Under the pieces are notes generated by a model. It worked only from the letters and a program-made list of their open reading frames with translations, ran no database searches and had not been told where the DNA came from. Both the position numbers and the translations under genes were made by a program. Below are positions 1 to 6,362 of a DNA stretch of 10,967 nucleotides, one piece after another. Source of the DNA: JAKAJA01 sp037440125 (lineage in GTDB: Bacteria > Acidobacteriota > UBA4820 > DSQY01). Position 1 is the stretch's first letter; the number at the start of each line of letters is the position of its first letter. The DNA lies in assembly GCA_037440125.1 (NCBI GenBank), contig JBBIUU010000104.1, forward strand, positions 1-10,967, given 5' to 3'.

Positions 1-1308
1 CTACCCGCCCGAGCGGACGAACAGGTCCACATACCTCTCCGGCGGCACCTCGTCGGGGCGCGCCGTGGGCAGTAGGCCCAGGCGCTCGAGCGTGGAGCCC
101 CAGTCGGTCTTCCCCTTCGGCTCGCCGACGGTGAGGTTCGACACGAGGGTCTTCCGTCGCTGTCGGAAGGCGCGCTGCACGAAGGCCCAGTAAGCCTCCA
201 TGCGCGCCGAGGGCAGGCGCGGGACGGAACGCGCGGAGAAGGCGCACACCGCGCTCGTCACCTGGGGTTGGGGCCGGAAGGCGCCCGGCGGCACCTGGAA
301 GAGGAGGCGGCGCTCCCACCAGGGGTCGGCCCAGGCCGCGTAGGGCCCGTATCCCTCGACGTGGGCGCCGGAGCAGAACTTCTGGGCCACCTCGAGCTGG
401 AGCATGACCAGGGCCCCGCAGAGCACCTCGCGGCGGTAGAGCGCCGCGTGGAGAATCTCGGTGCCGACGTTGTAGGGCAGGTTTCCCACGAGCAGCCAGG
501 GCACGAGCCCCGTCACGCGGGAGAGGGAGCACCAATCGAAGGTCCGGGCGTCGGCCACCGTCACGCGGGCGTTCGGGAACCGCGACGAGATGGCGGCCGC
601 GAGGTGGTCGTCGAGCTCGATGCCCCAGTAAGGCTTGCCGCTCGCCACCAGGCCCGCCGTCAGCGCTCCCCGTCCAGGACCCACCTCGACGATGCCCTGG
701 GCCGCGCCCGTCATGAACCGGGTGGTGTCCAGGATGCGTTGGATGTAGGGTTCCGCCACGAGGAAGTTCTGCCCCAGGGCCTTCTTGGGCAAGGGCTCGG
801 GCGCCTTGGGCTTGGGTGGCTCGGGCTGAGGTGTCTTGGGAGGCATCATCTGAGGGGGCGTCACCTTCGCCTGCTTCACGGGAGCGCGGGCGGTCTTGGG
901 CTGGGGGCGGGGCGCCGGTTTGGGCTTGGGCGTCTGGGGCTCCCGGGCCGCCGCCTTGGCGGGCTTGGCGGCCTTGGATTTCTTGGGCTGGGCCTTGGGA
1001 GGGGCAGCCCTCCTGGCCGGCGGCTTGGGGGTCTTGGCCGGCTTGGCGGCCTTGGACTTCTTGGGCAGGGCTTTGGGAGAGGTGGCCTTCTTGGTCGGGG
1101 GCTTGAGCGCCTTGGGCCTCGCGGCGCCCCTCCCCGGAGCGGCAGCCTTCGGGGTCTTCGCCTTGGGGGCCATGGCCTTCGAGGTCTTGAGCTTAGAGGG
1201 CTTGTCCGGAGCGCGCTTGGGCTTGGTCGCAGGGGCCTTCGCCTTGCGCACGGGGCCTTTCTTCCGGGCCGGACTCTTGGTTTTCTGGGTTCCCCTCTTC
1301 TGACCCAT
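1..1308 (-). CDS. rsmA: 16S rRNA dimethyladenosine transferase RsmA/KsgA with a long basic N-terminal tail
   Basis: RsmA dimethylates two adjacent adenines in the 3' terminal helix of 16S rRNA, using S-adenosylmethionine, during small-subunit maturation. The 435-residue product has a complete catalytic part from about residue 175: KKALGQNF (175-182), SAM-binding VEVGPGRG (207-214), acidic E231 after the next strand, ADAR (252-255), catalytic NLPYN (276-280), the FRPQPQVTSAV segment (344-354) and the FRQRRKTL motif (381-388). Residues 1-174 are extra: 41 Lys, only 4 acidic residues, and many Pro and Ala, like a histone H1 tail. The usual family length is about 260-300. The start at 1308 is chosen because a -35/-10 pair ends 7 nt before it. 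A longer frame opens at 1446, but it overlaps the divergent neighbour's start and adds no conserved sequence. No Shine-Dalgarno site is seen. The stop is the first three bases of the window. Family identity is secure; the role of the tail is unknown. Confidence 0.95.
   Translation of the reverse strand: MGQKRGTQKTKSPARKKGPVRKAKAPATKPKRAPDKPSKLKTSKAMAPKAKTPKAAAPGRGAARPKALKPPTKKATSPKALPKKSKAAKPAKTPKPPARRAAPPKAQPKKSKAAKPAKAAAREPQTPKPKPAPRPQPKTARAPVKQAKVTPPQMMPPKTPQPEPPKPKAPEPLPKKALGQNFLVAEPYIQRILDTTRFMTGAAQGIVEVGPGRGALTAGLVASGKPYWGIELDDHLAAAISSRFPNARVTVADARTFDWCSLSRVTGLVPWLLVGNLPYNVGTEILHAALYRREVLCGALVMLQLEVAQKFCSGAHVEGYGPYAAWADPWWERRLLFQVPPGAFRPQPQVTSAVCAFSARSVPRLPSARMEAYWAFVQRAFRQRRKTLVSNLTVGEPKGKTDWGSTLERLGLLPTARPDEVPPERYVDLFVRSGG
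955..1078 (-). repeat. Diverged 46-bp direct repeat inside the RsmA tail
   Basis: Bases 955-1000 and 1033-1078 match at 42 of 46 positions with an offset of 78 bp, that is 26 codons. The repeat encodes PKKSKAAKPAK twice (residues 82-92 and 108-118). The in-frame offset suggests the tail grew by internal duplication rather than only by drift of a low-complexity sequence. Confidence 0.8.
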
Positions 1309-1315
1309 GGGCGGA

Positions 1316-1344
1316 AGGTTACCCGCCTCGCTCGCAAATGGCAA
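1316..1344 (-). promoter_or_regulatory. Candidate promoter of rsmA, predicting a leaderless mRNA
   Basis: On the minus strand, TTGCCA (1339-1344; 5 of 6 match to TTGACA) is followed after 17 nt by TAACCT (1316-1321; fits TAnnnT). Seven bases separate the -10 box from the ATG at 1308, so transcription would start at or next to the start codon. No ribosome binding site lies between. Position and spacing are seen directly; promoter activity is inferred. Confidence 0.5.
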
Positions 1345-1444
1345 GCCCCCCCGGCGGGCGCCTGCCCCCGCGGGTGCGTTTCCCCATTCCGGGAATAAGT
1401 GCCACAGCTTGGAGATTGTCAGTGGGCATAGGGGGGGAACGACC

Positions 1445-2215
1445 ATGGCCAGGCGTGTACTTTTTCACCAGGACGAGCACCGGAACATCATGCTCGAGGA
1501 CTTCGGTCCGGGGACCATGGTCCAGGTCAACCAACACCTGATCGTCCACGGGGGCGAGGCCATGATCCTCGACCCGGGGGGACACAAGACCTACTCCCAC
1601 CTCCTGGGAGAGGTCCGGAACGCGCTGGGCGACGCCTCCCTGAAGTACGTCTTCCTGTCCCACCAGGACCCCGACATCGGCTCCTCCGCGGGCGCCCTCA
1701 TGTCCGGGACGGGTGCGACGACTTACGTCTCCAAGCTCTGGACCCGTTTCATCCCCCACTTCGGCTTCGACACCGATCTCGTCACGCGGATCAAGGGGAT
1801 TCCCGACGAGGGCATGGTCCTCCCACTCGGCGGCCTGGGGCTCCTGGTCCTGCCCGCCCATTTCCTCCACTCGCCGGGCAACTTTCACGTCTACGACCGG
1901 GTCTCGAAGTTCCTCTACTCGGGCGACTTGGGCGCGTCTTTCGGCGAGGACGCCCCGGAGGTGACCGATTTCGACGCCCACCTGAAATTCATGGAGGCCA
2001 TGCACCGGCGGTACATGGCCTCGAACGGAGCCCTGCGCGCCTGGACCGCCATGGTCCGGACGCTGGATGTGGAGGCCATCGTCCCGCAGCACGGCGGCCT
2101 CTTCCGGGGGAAGGCCCTGGTGGCGCGATTCCTCGACTGGTGCGACGCCCTGCCCTGCGGCGTGGACCTCATCGAGGACCACTACCGCGTGCCCGAGGCC
2201 GCAGCCGCCGGGTGA
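1445..2215 (+). CDS. Stand-alone flavodiiron-type metallo-beta-lactamase-fold protein (ODP-like)
   Basis: This 256-residue protein matches the di-iron beta-lactamase-fold domain of flavodiiron proteins but has no flavodoxin or rubredoxin domain. The ligand positions align as H73-x-D75-x-D77-I78 (the family norm is H-x-E-x-D-H), H142 in LHSPGN, D161 in YSGDLG and H216 in VPQHGG. The segment at 182-206 corresponds to the family's RYY-containing helix. Six of seven ligand positions are kept, with Glu to Asp and the last His of the first motif changed to Ile. Such single-domain proteins include the oxygen-binding di-iron protein (ODP) that senses O2 and iron for chemotaxis in Treponema. No chemoreceptor or CheA is near here, so oxygen or redox sensing is only an inference. 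The ATG at 1445 has AGGGGGGG at 1429-1436 upstream. slyD follows on the same strand after 84 bp. Another metallo-hydrolase activity cannot be excluded. Confidence 0.8.
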   Translation: MARRVLFHQDEHRNIMLEDFGPGTMVQVNQHLIVHGGEAMILDPGGHKTYSHLLGEVRNALGDASLKYVFLSHQDPDIGSSAGALMSGTGATTYVSKLWTRFIPHFGFDTDLVTRIKGIPDEGMVLPLGGLGLLVLPAHFLHSPGNFHVYDRVSKFLYSGDLGASFGEDAPEVTDFDAHLKFMEAMHRRYMASNGALRAWTAMVRTLDVEAIVPQHGGLFRGKALVARFLDWCDALPCGVDLIEDHYRVPEAAAAG

Positions 2216-2299
2216 CATTTCCCCCGTCCCGTTGTACCGTGCAGGAAGCCCGCCCCGGCGACCGGAAGAGTTCCGGGCCAGGCGGCTGGGGAGGAGCGC

Positions 2300-2791
2300 A
2301 TGGCCGAACCGTCGATCGTGGGGCGCGACAAGGTGATTTCCATCGAATACACCCTCAGGGATGACGGGGGCGAGATCCTCGACACGAGCGACGGGGCCGA
2401 GCCTCTGGTTTACCTGCACGGCCACGGCAACATCGTGCCCGGCCTCGAGACGGCCCTCGAGGGCAAGCTGGAGGGACACGCCGCCAAGGTCTCGGTGCCT
2501 CCGGAGGAGGGCTACGGCGTCTCCGATCCCGAGCTGATCTTCACCGAGCCACGCGCCTCCTTCGACTTCGAGCCCGAAGTGGGCCAGATGCTCGAGGCCA
2601 GCGACGAGGACGGCGACACCTACGAGTACGCCGTCACGGCGGTCACCCCCGAGGGCGTGACCCTGGATGGGAACCACCCCCTGGCGGGGATGACCCTGCA
2701 CTTCGACGTGAAGGTGGTCGGCATCCGGGACGCCACGGCCGAGGAACTCAGCCACGGCCACGTGCACGGCCACGGCGACCACGAACACTGA
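2300..2791 (+). CDS. slyD: FKBP-type peptidyl-prolyl isomerase, SlyD family, with His-rich tail
   Basis: Cytoplasmic prolyl isomerase and chaperone of 163 residues. The FKBP half contains the SlyD signature around YLHGHGNIVPGLETALEG (38-55). The insert-in-flap chaperone domain spans roughly 68-128, and the FKBP fold closes with MTLHFDVKVVGIRDA (131-145). The last 12 residues, HGHVHGHGDHEH, form a short metal-binding type tail; in E. coli the longer tail binds nickel and helps hydrogenase maturation. No hydrogenase or urease gene is visible here. GGGGAGGAG at 2289-2297 precedes the ATG. The gene may be co-transcribed with the di-iron protein 84 bp upstream, since no clear promoter was seen in that gap. 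A hairpin follows at 2818-2843. Confidence 0.93.
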   Translation: MAEPSIVGRDKVISIEYTLRDDGGEILDTSDGAEPLVYLHGHGNIVPGLETALEGKLEGHAAKVSVPPEEGYGVSDPELIFTEPRASFDFEPEVGQMLEASDEDGDTYEYAVTAVTPEGVTLDGNHPLAGMTLHFDVKVVGIRDATAEELSHGHVHGHGDHEH

Positions 2792-2817
2792 GCCAGGGTC
2801 TGAGAGAGCCACTCTGC

Positions 2818-2846
2818 AACGGCGGGCCTCTGGGCCCGCCGTTTCG
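2818..2846 (+). terminator. Hairpin between convergent slyD and the transporter gene
   Basis: An 11-bp perfect stem (2818-2828 with 2833-2843) closes a TCTG loop and is followed by a short TTT run. It lies 27 nt after the slyD stop and 18 nt from the stop of the convergent transporter gene. On the minus strand there is no T-run, so it is a better terminator for slyD. Confidence 0.7.
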
Positions 2847-2860
2847 CTATCGGGGAGGCG

Positions 2861-4162
2861 TCACGCCGCAGGCTTCCGGAGCAGGAAGAGGACGGCCGAA
2901 CCCCGCCCGAAGATGAAGGAGCACCCCGCGGCGGTCGCGCCCACGAGGTTCAGGCCCCGGATCCCCGCGAAGAGGCCGAGGACGATGCCCGCCACCTCGA
3001 TGACCGTGGCCCATGTGATGGGGACGGTCCGCTTCGAGGCCACGAGCATGGCGCGCTGGAAGGAGAGGGTCACCGAGAGCGCGGGCATGACCGCCAGGAC
3101 ACGGATCGGCACGGCGGCCACCGCGGCGAGCTCGGGGCTGAGCCCGCTCACCCCCTGCAACCACACGCCCAGCGCCGGCGTGAAGGCCACGAGCGCCAGG
3201 GCCCCCGAGGAGCACGCGGCCAGCGTGGCCGCGAAGCGCTTCAGGGGGAGATAGCCCTCCCGCGCCGGCCCCAGAAGGGCAATGCCGACCTCCTGGAAGG
3301 CGAAGCCCACGCTGCCGAAGAGGAAGACGAGCGAGTTCACCACCGGCATGGCCGCGAGGGACTCGAGCGCCATCCGGCTCTGGCCGAGGAAGAAGGTCAC
3401 CACCGGGTTCACGCCCAGGGTCATGATGGACGTGAGCGCCAGGGGGTAGTAGAACCGCCAGATGTAGCCGTAGGAGATGGGGTTCTCCCGCCCGTCCGGG
3501 CCCGGCCCCGTGGCGAGGAGGTGCCGCACCGCGCCGAGGGCCATGAGGCGGCTCGCGAGGGCCTCCATGACTACGCCCGTGGCGAGCGCCGCGGCCCCCA
3601 CGAGGGCGCCTCCGAGGTGGAAGACGAAGGCCCCGACCACGGCCGCCAGCGCCATGGAGGTGAGCCGGACCACGGTCCCGTAGGCCACCCGGCGCGTGAG
3701 CCCGGAGCGGATGAGGATGCCCTGGTAGAAGCGCCGGTAGCCGATGGCCGCGGGCCAGGGCAGGAGGATCATGCACGCCCGGCGCGTCAGGAGTGCCACC
3801 TCCGGCGGAAGGCCGATGAGGCCCTCCATGAGCGCGCGAAAGGCGGGCGTGAAGACGAGGAGGGCCATGGCGAGGGTGATGGCGAGGTTGAGCGCGTACG
3901 TGAACCGGCGGAGCTTGTGCAGGCTCGTGCGGTCGTGCACGAGCGCCGTGGAGGCGCTCATGATGAGGATGATGGGCGACTCCAGGAGCATGGCGAAGGC
4001 GAAGGCCACGCCGTACGCGGCGAGGTTGATCTTGGGCTCGTGAAGGCGCGCGATGACCGCCGCGATGAAGGGCCCCTCGAGAGACATCATCATCCACGTG
4101 GAGGCCAGGGGCCACCAGAACTGGAGGATGCGCCTCTGGCTCAGCGGTTCCGGATGGGTCAT
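2861..4162 (-). CDS. MATE/ANKH-like multi-pass membrane transporter (MOP superfamily)
   Basis: A very hydrophobic 433-residue protein with about twelve predicted membrane segments and few charged residues between them. It is built as two similar halves: FWWPLASTW (15-23) opens the first and FYYPLALTS (237-245) the second, the internal pseudo-repeat typical of MATE-type exporters. The wording resembles the bacterial relatives of the progressive ankylosis protein ANKH more than drug-efflux NorM proteins; that is recognition by eye, not a search. The substrate is unknown. The ATG at 4162 was chosen because GGGGGA stands just upstream and the conserved hydrophobic region starts soon after; the frame stays open 54 codons further upstream but those codons run through palindromic repeats. 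It is transcribed alone, divergent from nothing and convergent with slyD. Which exported molecule it handles cannot be told from its neighbours. Confidence 0.8.
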   Translation of the reverse strand: MTHPEPLSQRRILQFWWPLASTWMMMSLEGPFIAAVIARLHEPKINLAAYGVAFAFAMLLESPIILIMSASTALVHDRTSLHKLRRFTYALNLAITLAMALLVFTPAFRALMEGLIGLPPEVALLTRRACMILLPWPAAIGYRRFYQGILIRSGLTRRVAYGTVVRLTSMALAAVVGAFVFHLGGALVGAAALATGVVMEALASRLMALGAVRHLLATGPGPDGRENPISYGYIWRFYYPLALTSIMTLGVNPVVTFFLGQSRMALESLAAMPVVNSLVFLFGSVGFAFQEVGIALLGPAREGYLPLKRFAATLAACSSGALALVAFTPALGVWLQGVSGLSPELAAVAAVPIRVLAVMPALSVTLSFQRAMLVASKRTVPITWATVIEVAGIVLGLFAGIRGLNLVGATAAGCSFIFGRGSAVLFLLRKPAA

Positions 4163-4192
4163 GGGGTCCCCCGGGCGTCTCGCGCCCCCGAC

Positions 4193-4229
4193 ACGGTACG
4201 CCTCCGGCCCCCAATGTTCAACGGAGGCG
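4193..4229 (-). promoter_or_regulatory. Possible promoter of the transporter gene, overlapped by an inverted repeat
   Basis: On the minus strand TTGAAC (4216-4221) is followed after 17 nt by TACCGT (4193-4198), which would start transcription near 4186, about 24 nt before the ATG. An 8-bp inverted repeat, CGCCTCCG (4199-4206) and CGGAGGCG (4222-4229), brackets the -35 box and abuts the -10 box. It could be an operator. The -10 match is poor, so this is tentative. Confidence 0.3.
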
Positions 4230-4247
4230 GAGGGCGAAATTGTGGGA

Positions 4248-4313
4248 GCGACCTCCTGGTCGCGAACGGGGGCCGTGGCACTACCACGCTTCGCCGCCGG
4301 GAGGCGCCTCCCG
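4248..4313. repeat. Cluster of REP-like palindromes
   Basis: Three palindromes follow each other in non-coding DNA: GCGACC-TCCT-GGTCGC (4248-4263), CGTGG-CACTA-CCACG (4274-4288) and the perfect 16-bp CGGGAGGCGCCTCCCG (4298-4313). The first and third share the outline GGGAG...CGCGAA. This resembles repetitive extragenic palindromes that occur in many copies per genome. Copy number cannot be judged from one window, and no RAYT transposase is present. The remaining intergenic sequence up to 4378 holds the terminator of the ytxGH-like operon. Confidence 0.5.
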
Positions 4314-4322
4314 CGAATAACC

Positions 4323-4348
4323 AAAAGGGCGGGCCTTTCAGCCCGCCC
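4323..4348 (-). terminator. Rho-independent terminator of the ytxG-ytxH-like operon
   Basis: The stem GGGCGGGC / GCCCGCCC (4327-4334 with 4341-4348) has a 6-nt loop. Read on the minus strand it is followed by TTTT. It lies 30 nt past the stop of the YtxH-like gene. Confidence 0.8.
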
Positions 4349-4378
4349 CGGAACACCCCTTCTCTCCGTGGTTACGGA

Positions 4379-4642
4379 TCAGGCCTCGCCCTTCTTGAGG
4401 GAGCGCTGGTAGGCCTCCTTGCCCTCCGAGTAAGCTTCCTTGATGGCGTCCTTGTGGGTGGCGGCATACTCTTTGGCACTCTCCAGGCCGTCGATGGCCT
4501 TGTCCTTGGCCTTCCTCAGGCCGTCCGCGAGCTTCTTGCGGGTTTCGGCGCCCGACGCGGGGGCCAGCAGGAGGGCCGCCACGCTGCCCGCCACCGCCCC
4601 GAGGAGGAACGCCACCATTACGTTAGAGGTTTCCTTCTTCAT
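4379..4642 (-). CDS. YtxH-like small membrane protein
   Basis: An 87-residue protein. After a short basic start, residues 8-28 form one membrane or glycine-zipper helix (VMVAFLLGAVAGSVAALLLAP), followed by the family's PxSGxETRKKL motif (28-38) and a charged, helical, Lys/Glu/Ala-rich tail to the end. This is the YtxH domain pattern. In Bacillus subtilis ytxH is a general stress gene; its molecular role is not established. The start at 4642 is fixed by GGAGGA about 9 nt upstream. The gene begins inside the end of the preceding gene, overlapping it by 20 bp, so translation is probably coupled. Confidence 0.85.
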   Translation of the reverse strand: MKKETSNVMVAFLLGAVAGSVAALLLAPASGAETRKKLADGLRKAKDKAIDGLESAKEYAATHKDAIKEAYSEGKEAYQRSLKKGEA

Positions 4643-5075
4643 CGCCAGTTTCCTCCGATGGACCGTCAGGGTCCGACACTGGGTCATCCGAATGCCTCAG
4701 GGCCTGGACCGCGGCCAGGCCCGCCTTGAAACTGCTCGCCAACACACTCACCGAATCGAACGCGCTGACCAGCCCGTGGTAGCGGGCCACCACGTCGTCC
4801 GCCACCTCGCGGAGCTCGCCCGTCACGTCGGCCACGTCCGTCGCGACCCGCGTCCCCTGGTCCGAGAGACCCTTCACCGACCGCATGGTCTCCTCGGTCG
4901 TGGTGCAGAGATTCTGGACGTGGGGGATCACCTGGTCGATCCGGGCCGAGGTCTTGCGCATGTCGTCCAGGACCGTCGTGAGCTTGCGGATCATGGCGAC
5001 GAGATACACGACCGCCACGCAGGCGAGCCCGGTGAGGATCATGAGCAGGAAATCAGTCAGCCGGATGGTCACCAT
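4623..5075 (-). CDS. DUF948/YtxG-like membrane-anchored coiled-coil protein
   Basis: A 150-residue protein with one N-terminal membrane helix (about 8-28) and then a long amphipathic helical region (about 30-125) reminiscent of DUF948 proteins and of methyl-accepting protein stalks. It ends in a very acidic tail (129-150). In Bacillus the DUF948 gene ytxG directly precedes ytxH, and the same order is found here, which strengthens both assignments. ATG at 5075 has GGAGG 4 nt upstream, and the frame upstream of it runs through the promoter. No enzyme motif is seen; a structural or envelope-stress role is inferred only from the pairing. Confidence 0.75.
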   Translation of the reverse strand: MVTIRLTDFLLMILTGLACVAVVYLVAMIRKLTTVLDDMRKTSARIDQVIPHVQNLCTTTEETMRSVKGLSDQGTRVATDVADVTGELREVADDVVARYHGLVSAFDSVSVLASSFKAGLAAVQALRHSDDPVSDPDGPSEETGDEEGNL

Positions 5076-5156
5076 GCATCCTCCAGGCGGCCCGGGCACG
5101 GCGGCGGAGGTGCCGATCCCCCCGATCGGACGTGTCCAGAGCACTTTCTGGATTTG

Positions 5157-5186
5157 AATATACTGGCCGAACCCCGCTTCCGTCAA
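5157..5186 (-). promoter_or_regulatory. Sigma70-type promoter of the ytxG-ytxH-like operon
   Basis: Minus-strand TTGACG (5181-5186; 5 of 6) and TATATT (5157-5162; 5 of 6) are separated by 18 nt. Transcription would begin near 5150 and give a leader of about 75 nt before the ATG at 5075. This is the best promoter match in the window. The region to 5265 also has to serve the divergent oxidoreductase gene, for which only a weak TAAACT (5222-5227) was seen. Confidence 0.65.
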
Positions 5187-5265
5187 GATGCGGGGACGTG
5201 GCGCGGGCGGCCGCTGGGGTCTAAACTGTCATGTAGGCAGAGACGGAACGACGGAGGATTCGATC

Positions 5266-6279
5266 ATGAAAGCGTATGAGATCCAGGGCGGGTTCGGCCT
5301 CGACAACGTCCGGGCCGTCGAGCGCCCCACCCCCGGTCCGGGCCCCGGCGAGGTCCTCGTCAAGCTCGGCGCGGCCTCCTTCAACTTCCGCGACCTCATG
5401 ACGATCAAGGGGACCTACAACCCCAAGCAGCCCCTTCCCCTCGTCCCCTGTTCGGACGGCGCGGGCACCGTCGCCGCCGTCGGGGAGGGGGTGAAGCGGT
5501 TCAAGGCGGGCGACCGCGTGGCCGGGTGCTTCGCCCAGCGGTGGGCCTCCGGAGAGCCCACCGCCGAATCCCGCGGTTCGACCCTCGGGGGCCCCCTGGA
5601 CGGGACCCTCGCCGAGTACGCCCTCTTCCAGGAGGGCGGCGTCGTGGCCACGCCGGCTCACCTGAGCGACGAGGAGGCCAGCACCCTCCCCTGCGCGGCC
5701 GTGACGGCCTGGAACGCCCTCGTGACGAAGGGCGCCTGCAGGCCGGGCGACGTGGTCCTCGTCCAGGGCACGGGGGGCGTGTCGGTCTTCGCGCTCCAGT
5801 TCGCCAAGCTGTGCGGCGCGAGGGTCATCGCGACCTCCTCGAGCGACGAGAAGCTCCAGCGCGCCAGGGCCCTCGGGGCCGACGCCACCATCAACTACAG
5901 GACCACTCCCGACTGGTCGAAGGCCGTCAAGGACCTGACGGACGGCCAGGGAGCCAACCACATCGTGGAGGTGGGCGGCGCCGGGACCCTCGCCGCCTCC
6001 CTCGGGTGCGTGGCCTTGGGGGGCACCATCTCGGTCATCGGCGTGCTCTCGGGCACGGCCGCCCAGGTGGACGTGCGCGCCATCCTCATGAAGGGCGCGC
6101 GCATCCAGGGCGTCTTCGTGGGCCCGCGGGACTGCTTCGAAACCATGAACCGGGCCATCGCCCTGCACGGGATGCGCCCGGCCGTCGGGCGGGTCTTCCC
6201 CTTCACCGATGCCGTCGAGGGCCTCCGCTTCATGGAATCGGGCGCGCACTTCGGCAAGGTCGTCGTGAAGATCGGCTGA
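5266..6279 (+). CDS. Zinc-independent NAD(P)-dependent alcohol dehydrogenase/quinone reductase-like protein (MDR superfamily)
   Basis: A 337-residue medium-chain dehydrogenase/reductase. The GroES-like catalytic domain covers about 1-125, and the Rossmann domain about 125-300, with the coenzyme loop VQGTGGVSVFALQFAK (166-181), the helix-end motif RARALGADATINY (199-211) and EVGGAGTL (235-242). The usual catalytic-zinc Cys-His-Cys pattern and the four-cysteine structural zinc loop are absent; the expected region instead has NFRDLMTIKGTY (40-51). This matches the MDR7-like zinc-free group. The substrate is unknown. GGAGG at 5253-5257 supports the ATG at 5266. It is divergent from the ytxGH-like pair and lies 83 bp ahead of the DUF1579 gene on the same strand. 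Confidence 0.88.
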   Translation: MKAYEIQGGFGLDNVRAVERPTPGPGPGEVLVKLGAASFNFRDLMTIKGTYNPKQPLPLVPCSDGAGTVAAVGEGVKRFKAGDRVAGCFAQRWASGEPTAESRGSTLGGPLDGTLAEYALFQEGGVVATPAHLSDEEASTLPCAAVTAWNALVTKGACRPGDVVLVQGTGGVSVFALQFAKLCGARVIATSSSDEKLQRARALGADATINYRTTPDWSKAVKDLTDGQGANHIVEVGGAGTLAASLGCVALGGTISVIGVLSGTAAQVDVRAILMKGARIQGVFVGPRDCFETMNRAIALHGMRPAVGRVFPFTDAVEGLRFMESGAHFGKVVVKIG

Positions 6280-6362
6280 CGGTGTGGAATAGGTTCTGCC
6301 GCACCGAGGTTCCGCCATCCTGTCCCCGAAGCAGAGGGTTTGCCATTCATAGGAGGCTATCC

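Noticed and set aside
268..1398. Long plus-strand open frame, Gly/Leu-rich
   Set aside because: It is antisense to rsmA. Its low-complexity part mirrors the Lys/Pro/Ala tail, and no ribosome binding site or familiar domain is present.
1309..1446. rsmA start 46 codons further upstream at 1446
   Set aside because: It would overlap the divergent gene's start, would begin upstream of the best promoter and adds no conserved sequence.
1319..2812. 497-codon minus-strand open frame
   Set aside because: It lies opposite the di-iron protein and slyD genes, both certain by motif. High GC at third codon positions keeps antisense frames open.
3521..4729. 402-codon plus-strand open frame
   Set aside because: It runs antisense through the transporter gene, crosses the palindromes and terminator and enters the antisense of ytxH; charged low-complexity shadow.
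5526..6362. Longer N-terminus for the DUF1579 protein
   Set aside because: The added codons are the shadow of the oxidoreductase gene. The signal peptide and AGGAGG site fix the start at 6363.
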